Shown here piece after piece: positions 56,413 through 64,000 of a DNA stretch of 64,000 nt. Both the position numbers and the translations under genes were made by a program. Under the pieces are notes generated by a model. It was given only the letters and a program-made list of their open reading frames with translations, did no database searches and was not told the DNA's origin. The DNA comes from Erodium maritimum (Eukaryota > Streptophyta > Magnoliopsida > Geraniales > Geraniaceae), in NCBI GenBank assembly GCA_963921825.1, contig OY997590.1, positions 57,464,012-57,528,011 on the forward strand. The letters run 5' to 3'. Every line of letters starts with the position of its first letter. Position 1 is the first letter of the stretch.

Positions 56413-57276
56413 CACTACAAGGGTTTATAACTTCTATGACTACAGAAAAGAGTCGCAGAAGTTAGTTAAGGCGTCATAGAAGTAAGATCCATTTCCTCTA
56501 CGACTACATTATTTTTAGTCGTACTAATTGAAAAAAAAAATCATCTACGACTACATAATGTAGTCGTAGAGGATATTTCTCCTCTACGACTACATGGATG
56601 TTGTCTTAGAGAATAAATATCCTCTACGACTACATGGATGTAGTCTTAGAGGATATTTCTCCTCTACGACTACATGGATGTTGTCTTAGAGGATAAATTT
56701 CCTCTACGACTACATGAATGTAGTCTTAGAGGATATTTCTCCTCTACGACTACATTGATGTAGTCTTAGAGGATATTTATCCTCTAACCTCTACGATTCT
56801 CTAATATTGTCGCATATGATTGATATGTAGTCGCAGAGGTTAAAAGCAGAATTTGAAAAACAAATATTTATAAAATGTGCACCCAAACGTGTAAAACCTG
56901 TAACAAATTAAACGTGCATCTTAATATCTGCAGTAATTATATGTATACACAGTAGTTATAAATACACGCAGTAGTTCAAAATGTATATCCATGACAAATA
57001 TTCATCACAATTGTTTATAACTGTTCATCATAGTCTAAATTTGGACCCACCGGAGCCATCCTTACCCGAACCGTCATTTCCCGAACCATCCTTCCCCGAG
57101 ACGTCTTTAAGTGGACTTTGTTGTACCGGCAGGATAACTCCTGGAAAGCGGCTTAGATAGTCGTTTATCTTCTTTAGGTTCTCCTCCATCGCCGCATTCT
57201 TAGCTTCCATCGCCGCGTTCCTAGCTTCCATCTGCTCCCGCTGTTCCACCTCTTTCTTGAGTTTGTTCGCCAGCTC
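56413..57276 (-). mobile_element. CACTA transposon terminus with subterminal repeats
   Basis: CACTACAAG at 56413 is the canonical CACTA terminus. From about 56440 to 56830 a unit CCTCTACGACTACAT..ATGTAGTCTTAGAGGATA repeats six or more times and each unit is near-palindromic, as for TNPA-type binding sites. At 57028-57249 a minus-strand frame encodes a coiled-coil end (REQMEARNAAMEAKNAAMEENLKKINDYL) and a Gly/Ser/Lys tail, like the C-terminus of plant CACTA transposase-associated proteins. That frame continues upstream to 57276, where an LTR element cuts it. The other end is not in the window. Confidence 0.75.
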
Positions 57277-58528
57277 TGTTAGTCTTAGTGCCCGTAGTTC
57301 AATCCTAAATGTCCAAATGTATATATCATCTTTAGCAATAAAATTAAAGCGGCTTTATATTACTTATGTGTTGGAGTAATATATCGATGTGTGCTCTGAT
57401 CTATTCCCACCATACGAATAGAACCATAGATCGAGATAGATCACACTCGATGGGTCCCTAGTCAACAAAGCTTCACTAGAAGCGACTAGTATGAAAGATG
57501 GCTCTTTATGGCTTACGTTCTGTTAGTCATTGGAATGGGATTCTGGAGTCTTATCATAGATATCATGTGGGACATGATATTGTACGACCCGACATGAATA
57601 TGTGCCATAGATCAAGTCATGAACTTATTCAGTGTCGTAGCTTGTCATGTATCCTTAGACCAAGGAGTCTTTGTGATCGCTATGTAGTCAACAGCTGAGT
57701 TTGACCTGAGCCTAACGTTGTCCGTAACAGGACTTCCATAACGGCCAGGATTGGCTTGGGGACGGGCTACATGAGTGACACGAAAGACGGCTAAGGGATT
57801 TATCCCTCATACTAAGGTATGGGAAAGATATCGGTTCTCGGCCGCTTGATCGAGAGTGACTGAAAGAATAGCATGGCCATGCACATGATACTGGGTATTA
57901 TATATTCAATCATCTCACATATCAAGGAACAATGATTGAGAATAATAAGGATGACGGCTCTATGCCTTATCTCAATCAGGATAGCGGAGATAAAAGGATA
58001 ATGATAGGGATGACGGAAAGGTTAGAATCGACAGGGTCGATTTGTTATGCAGTGTCAGGCAATACTAAAGTCTCGTTAGTTGCCACTTAAATAGGATCAA
58101 GTAAAATGGGATTTTACGTTTATCTATTGACATACTTGTCTTATTTAGTTGGACAAGTATGGGTTTTGTTATGTTTAAGTCATCTTTTTTCAACATAACA
58201 AAAACAAGACAAGAATAGGAAACACAACTTCTCTCCCCATTCCCTTGCAATTTCGAGTTTGGCAAGTTTCCACCTCCATTTTTGTGTTCTTGAGTCCTCA
58301 AAGAGAAGAACTACGTGCCTTTGGTTCCCATGTGGATACGTAGGCGTCTTGGAGACTCAAGCCAATCATTCGTTAACCGGTGTTCTTGTTTTGGTAAGAA
58401 ATAGTGCTGAATTTTTCTCTTGTGAATCCATTCTTTGTTAGTTGTTTCATGGTTTTAATCGTCTCTTGGTTTTCCTTTATTTTCCGCTACGAGTTGGTTC
58501 ATCTTCAACCCTACCTCGAGACCCAACA
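57277..58528 (+). repeat. 5' LTR of an LTR retrotransposon (copy 1)
   Basis: Begins TGTTAGTCTTAGTGCCC and ends CTCGAGACCCAACA, then a tRNA-Met primer-binding site follows. It is 1252 bp, versus 1688 bp for the solo LTR at 59923. The difference is one deletion near 58130, with TTGACA at both ends of the missing block. The preceding five bases are AGCTC (57272-57276). Confidence 0.9.
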
Positions 58529-58529
58529 G

Positions 58530-58541
58530 TGGTATCAGAGC
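58530..58541 (+). other. Primer-binding site (initiator tRNA-Met)
   Basis: TGGTATCAGAGC one base after the LTR edge at 58528 shows this LTR is a 5' LTR on the plus strand. Confidence 0.92.
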
Positions 58542-59922
58542 CGTGCTACCTTCGGGATTCACAAGACGGTGTTCAAAGTTTCGGTTTTGCTTGAAAGTTT
58601 CGTTTTTGGCATGTTGTTTTGCTAAATTGTGTGATAACATGTTTTAAATTCTTGTTTATGGATTTAATGCATGTAAAATGAATATTTGAAAGTTATTTCA
58701 AATCTGGAAATTTTGAAAAAAAATGTATTTTTCGGGTCTCGGGAGCGGGACTCTCGGGGAGCCGAAACCGGGACCGAACGGGGATCCGTTGGACGGAGCT
58801 AGGCCAAGCATGACCATTGGATGGTTGATATGCCAAGGCTAAACCGTTTTGTTAGTTATGAAGAGTTTGGAACCGTCATGACGAACTCGAAGATCAAATG
58901 TTCAAAAGTTTCATTTTTGAACGGTTTCGATAAACCGAGCATAAATTTTTTCCGAAACTTGGCTATTAAATAAAACCGGAAAATCACATGATGCTTGATA
59001 ACATGCTTGTTTGATAACACGTTGTGTGATGTGATGTTGGCATGGTGTACATAATAGCCCCGAGCTCGATTTAATTATTTATCGCTTTTCACGGCCTGCG
59101 AGCCGTTTAAGTTAGCGTGTAATTATTCTTTCAAGGTGTGGTCGTCGAACCACTTGTTTGTAATATTTATTTATTCCCGACCTGCGAGTCATGTATTAAA
59201 TTGTAATGTTTTTCTCAAGACGAAGAAAGGGCGAAAAGGTCATTTGGTGGCTTTTCGGGTGTTGGCATCGGCTTGGAGTCGGTGGCGCTCAAGAAGCTAG
59301 TGGGAGTTAGTTTAGGAGGCTATTATGTGCACATTTATCGCTTTATGCTTGGTTTATTTTATGCATGATTAATTCTATGTGTTTAGAATTGCATGCTTAA
59401 CTTTATTTACCGAGCATATCACCTCACATGCAAAGATAAAATTGGCATTTTAATCCTTGTTTGTGAGCCCTTAGAACCGTCATTACATTAGATGTAGTTG
59501 ACGGGTTCGAAGGAAGAATTACATTGGATGTAATTGGAGGCATCATTACATTTGGAATGTAGTTGATGTGCTCATCGCATCTAGGATGTGCCCAAAGTTT
59601 TGAACACAACTGAACAAGTAAAAGCGGGTCATGTCCGATACCTCCCAACCATCAACACCTTACTACCTCCCCGTCCTATGGGTGTCGTGCGCATTAGCGG
59701 AGCATCCATGGGGAAGCGGGGTAGTAGGTTTGGACGACATATGTTTGTGTCGTGCGCATTAGCGGAGCACCTACATAGTGACGGGGCATAGTTGAAAATT
59801 GGTGGACCCGACTACGATTCTCAGCCTGAGGTTGAGCTAGGGTAACAGATAGGGTAAGCCGTGTACATAAGTACATACCCTAGCCAAGAGTCACATTGGA
59901 TGTGATTGGATGAAGTCCTACC
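58542..59922 (+). other. Non-coding leader of the LTR element
   Basis: About 1.4 kb without a domain-bearing frame. Short direct repeats such as GTCGTGCGCATTAGCGGAGCA (twice, about 59685 and 59748) and ATTACATT(A/G)GATGTA occur. It ends with CTACC (59918-59922), the left duplication of the solo LTR. It may be the leader of the Copia element whose gag starts at 61778, or the body of a non-autonomous element. Confidence 0.55.
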
Positions 59923-61610
59923 TGTTAGTCTTAGTGCCCGTAGTTCAATCCTAAATGTCCAAATGTATATATCATCGTTAGCAATAAAATTAAAGCGGCT
60001 TTATATTACTTATGTGTTGGAGTAATATATTGATGTGTGCTCTGATCTATGCCCACCATGCGAATAGAACCATAGATCGAGATAGATCACACTCGATGGG
60101 TCCCTAGTCAACAAAGCTTCACTAGAAGCGACTAGTATGAAAGATGGCTCTTTATGGCTTACGTTCTGTTAGTCATTGGAATGAGATTCCGGAGTCTGAT
60201 CATAGATATCATGTGGGACATGATATTGGACGACCCGCCCTGAATATGTGCCATAGATTAAGTCATGAACATATTCAGTGTTGTAGCTTGTCATGTATCC
60301 TTAAACCAAGGAGTCTTTGTGATCGCTATGTAGTCAACAACTGAGTTTGACCTGAGCCTAACGTTGTCCGTAACAGGGCTTCCATAACGGCCAGGATTGG
60401 CTTGGGGACGGGCTACATGAGTGACACGAAAGACGGCTAAGGGATTTATCCCTCATACTAAGGTATGGGAAAGATATCGGTTCTCGGCCACTTGATCGAG
60501 AGTGACTGGAAGAATAGCATGGCCATGCACATGATACTGGGTATCATATCTTCAGTCATCTCACATATCAAGGAACGGTGATTGAGAATAATAAGGATGA
60601 CGGCTCTATGCCTTATCTCAATCAGGATATCGGAGATAAAAGGATAATGACAAGGACGACGGAAAGGTTAGAATCGACAGGGTCGATTCGTTATGTAGTG
60701 TCAGGCAATACTAAAGTCTCGTTAGTTGCCACTTAAATAGGATCAAGTAAAATGGGATTTTACGTTGATCTATTGACATGCATAAACCTAAGGGTCACAC
60801 CGGAGGATGAAACTCATTGACACATTTATGGAGAATGGCCAAAAGGGAGTTGTCTCGGGACATGACCAAAACTGGGTTTTGGGTCATGTGCCCGTAAGTG
60901 AATAGGACTTTACGGATCGAGACAAGGCTTGGAGTCTTGGGATTGATCGCGTCGGATAATGTTGGACATTTCCGGTATGGAAGGCTTGGAGGCGATGAGC
61001 GAATCACGGGACCTCGTTGGAAATGGCCACGGGCCATGTTCCAAGAGGCCCATGAAAGGCCCATGCAACCAAGGCCCATGGAACTAATTAATCAAGTCTT
61101 GATTAATTAGTACTAAGTAAGCAAGACAAGGATTAAGGTGTTGGTGATTCACCACCTAACCCAATCTTGTCTTGCCATACTTTGTCCTATTTACACCTTA
61201 CTTGACACCATACTTGTCCCATGCCTTTAGTTGGACAAGTATGGGTTTTGTTATGTTTAAGTCATCTTTTTTCAACATAACAAATACAAGACAAGAATAG
61301 GAAACACAACTTCTCTCTCCCTTCCCCTGTAATTTCGGGTTTGGCAAGCTCCCACCTCCATTTTTGTGTGCTTGAGTCCTCAAAGAGAAGAACTGCGTGG
61401 CTTTGATTCCCATGTGGATACGTAGGCGTCTTGGAGACTCAAGCCAATCATTCGTTAACCGGTGTTCTTGTTTTGGTAAGAACTAGTGCTGAATTTTTCT
61501 CTTGTTAATCCATTCTTTGTTAGTTGTTTCATGGTTTTAATTGTCTCTTGGTTTTCATTGATTTTCCGCTGCGAGTTGGTTCATCTCCAACCCTACCTCG
61601 AGACCCAACA
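59923..61610 (+). mobile_element. Solo LTR of the same family, inserted in the leader
   Basis: 1688 bp, TGTTAGTCTTAGTGCCC..GAGACCCAACA, about 95% identical by eye to 57277-58528 where they align. CTACC lies on both sides (59918-59922 and 61611-61615), and no primer-binding site follows it. These features mark a separate solo LTR rather than the partner of the LTR at 57277. Confidence 0.85.
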
Positions 61611-61777
61611 CTACCTACATAGCTCGATTAAGTGGTGAGCATTAGTTCAGCTTAATCGAGTGAATCAAGGATCTTGGGTTCAGATTCTAAAGGTTTAGAA
61701 TCGATTGTTGGTGTTTAAGCTTGATCTTCATAAAATTTATTCAGTTTACTGATTGAATTTTATCAGTTGTAGATCAA

Positions 61778-64000
61778 ATGGAAAATTCAGCGAACATTAA
61801 TAGTTTGTCATTAAAAACCATTCTTGACAGGGTCAAGCTAAATGGGACAAACTATTTGGACTGGTACAGAATTTTGAGGATAGTCCTCAAGTCTGAACGC
61901 AAAGAATATGTCCTTGACAAGGCTGTCTCTAAGACCATATCAGAGTTACATGAAGTGTCATTAACTGCTGAGAAGAATATATCAGGGATCTGGGATCCAA
62001 GGATATTCTGATGGTCAACAAGGGAATTGGAAGTGGCAAGGGCGGGGCCCATGCGCACTTGGCGGGAAAGATGAGACACCTGAGACTGTCTGCTTCTACT
62101 GCCAATAGCCTGGTCATTGGAACCGGGATTACAGGAAGTTCACGGCTGATCTGAAGAAGGGCAGTGGGACTGCGCCTTCATCAAATAGCCTGGATGATCT
62201 GAAGAAGGGTAGTAGGACTGCGCCTTCATCAGGAAACCTGGATGATCTAAGGAAGGGCGGTGGGATCGTGCCTTCATCTGGTATTAACTCTATAGAGCTA
62301 CATCTCTCTACTTCCAAAGATTCATGGGTATTAGATGCCAGGACTGAATCTCACACATCCACTAATATATGGTGGCTGAAAGTAGAAGAGGTTTGGAAAG
62401 CACGAAGTGGACCTCAGAGTTGTGGCAACTGCTGTAGGATCCATGAGTCTTGCTTTTCCAAGTGGCCTTGTCTTAGTGTTGTATAATCTATATTGCATAC
62501 CTACTTTTAGTAGGAATATTATATTTGTATCCGTGTTTGACGAGGAAGGATATAATGTTAATATTGGAAATGGAGTTTTCAATGTTCTATGCAATGACAT
62601 GTTTTATACCAGTACTGACTTGGTCGGAGGATTGTACATATTAGATATGGGTAACAATGCCTCAAGTTCTATATATTACGTTAATACCAAGAGGTCTAAA
62701 TCTAACGATTTAAACCTAACTCTGTTATGGCACTGTCATTTGGGCCGCATAAACAAGAAGCGCCTATCAACACTTCAGAAGTGCGGGCTTTCAAGTTCAT
62801 TCGAATTCCATTCGATCGATAGGTGCAAGGTTTGTTTGATGGACAAAATGACTAAAGTGCCATTTATCGATCGCGATGAAAGGGCGGGTGAATTATTGGG
62901 GCTGATACACTTGAATGTGTGTAGACCAATAATTTCACTTGCTAGGAGGGGTTTTAGCTACTTTATCACATTTACTGATGATTACAGTAAATATGGTTAT
63001 GTCTATTCGGTGAGACATAAGTCTGAAGCTTTTGATAAATTCAAAGAGTTTAAGATTAAAGTAGAAAACCATCTCGACAAAGGTATTAAGACACTTCGAT
63101 TGGATCGAGATGTAAAATACTTGACCACAAAGTTATTAGATCATCTAAAAGAGAATGAGATCCTTTTGGAATGGACTCCTCCTGGGACACTGTAGTTGAA
63201 AGGTGTAGCCAAACGGAGAAATCGGCATTGTTAGACAATGGTCCGTTCCATGATTATTTGGACTGATCTCCCAATCTCTTTCTGGGGTTATGCTCTAGAG
63301 ACGACCGCATTCATAATGAATCGGGCTTCGACGAAGGGTGTGGAAGGGACAACATTTTAAAAATGGTACGGGATGATGCCCGCTTTGTCCTTCCTAAAGA
63401 TTTGTGGTTGCGAGGCTTATGTGAAACATTTGGTTTCAACTAAGCTCGAACCAAGATCTGAGATATGCACCTTCGTGTGGTATCCCAAAGCAACAAGGGG
63501 ATACTACTTCTACAATCCCAGTGAGAACATGGTGTTCGTCGCTTGGGATGGGGTGTTTATGTAAAATGAGTTTTGTTTCCACAGACGTCATTGGGAGGAC
63601 TGTGCATCTCGAAGAAATTCAGGATGGTACAGATCTGTCTAAACCAATTGACAACCCAGTAGAAAGGAGCCAGAGATTGTCGTAGAGTAAGAACCAATTC
63701 CTGTTACAATTCCGGAAGATCCAAGGCGATTTGAAAGGATCAATCTTTCACCTCCAAGATATGGTATCCGGAGGTGACAATGAAATCATGGTGGATCACG
63801 ATGAGCCAGGCACCTTTCAGGAAGTCATGGATGGGCCCGACTCCGAGTTATGGCTGGGAGCCATGAGGGAGGAAATGCAATCCATGTCGGACAACCGAGT
63901 CTGGGAACCGGATTATCCCATCAATGGTGTGAGGACCATCGGATGCAAATGGATCTTCACGGTGAAGATGGACATGGACGACAACCCTCTGACCTACAAA
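61778..64000 (+). pseudogene. Copia gag-pol, decayed, running off the window
   Basis: Gag starts MENSANINSLSLKTILDRVK at 61778 with the Copia gag signature LNGTNYLDWYRILRIVLKSE, then breaks at 62011. A damaged knuckle (CFYC, stop, PGHWNRDY) lies near 62095-62130, followed by three 60-bp GGATGATCTGAAGAAGGG-type repeats (62140-62280) and a protease remnant near 62320. The frame at 62407-63195 has pre-integrase and integrase parts: LWHCHLGRINKKRL, CKVCLMDKM, FTDDYSKYGYVY, TLRLDRDVKYL. Next come YALETTAFIMNRA and CGCEAYVK (63373-63564), and the start of RT (WLGAMREEMQSM, GCKWIFTVKMD) at the edge. Many stops make it inactive. It may belong to the element with the 5' LTR at 57277. Confidence 0.85.

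Noticed and set aside
57028-57249. Small coiled-coil gene
   Set aside because: The frame continues without a start to the LTR boundary and is the end of a CACTA protein.
59923-61610. 3' LTR partner of the LTR at 57277, making a LARD-like element
   Set aside because: CTACC flanks this LTR on both sides, so it has its own target duplication and is a solo LTR.

Overview
The window looks like TE-rich nuclear DNA of a flowering plant, probably a eudicot. The evidence is: spliced genes with GT-AG introns; a telo-box (AAACCCTA) at one gene; two PHO1-type phosphate exporter genes; and nested Copia, Gypsy, hAT, CACTA, Mutator-like and L1-type elements. No prokaryotic operons, CRISPR, rRNA or tRNA genes were seen. 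The species was not identified.

Only three genes look intact. Two are PHO1 paralogues, 10942-14055 (+, 8 exons, 806 aa) and 47299-51174 (-, 13 exons, 737 aa). They converge across about 33 kb that is mostly transposon. Both splice to a single clean reading frame with an SPX domain and an EXS domain. All seven introns of the first match introns of the second in position and phase, and the second has five more. The third gene (24133-24639, -) encodes a 168-aa GCK-domain protein with a twin CX9C cysteine pattern.

Layout. 1-2122: intergenic, with a poly-A-tailed retroposon. 2123-10578: hAT element (7 of 8 bp TSD match) holding a 1.1-kb retroposon (12-bp TSD), a Gypsy solo LTR (TSD TTTTT) and a decayed BED/hAT transposase; it ends 363 bp before the first PHO1 ATG. 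14417-19444: complete but disabled Copia element (181-bp LTRs, TSD CAAAC). 19765-20605: non-autonomous hAT with perfect 8-bp TSD. 20872-21470: inverted-repeat MITE. 21571-22800 and 24901-27376: L1-type insertions carrying ORF1 only. 28611-41555: chromovirus-like Gypsy (TSD TCAGT) with an opposite-strand solo LTR (TSD GCCAC) inside gag. 41996-46504: more ORF1-only L1 insertions with an RRM and an AT-hook. 46734-47129: Mutator-like MITE with 9-bp TSD. 51971-64000: nested stack in which a Copia fragment is cut by a Gypsy LTR, the LTR by a CACTA end, the CACTA by a second LTR element, and that by a solo LTR of its own family, ending in Copia gag-pol that runs off the window.

The most unusual signal is the set of L1-type insertions with ORF1 (RRM plus AT-hook, or DUF4283-like plus CCHC knuckle), poly-A tails and in two cases clear TSDs, but no endonuclease/reverse transcriptase ORF2. 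They look like a plant half-LINE family mobilised in trans. The PHO1 pair, with partial intron loss and strong GC enrichment in one copy, is the main host-gene observation. No defence or biosynthetic system was found.
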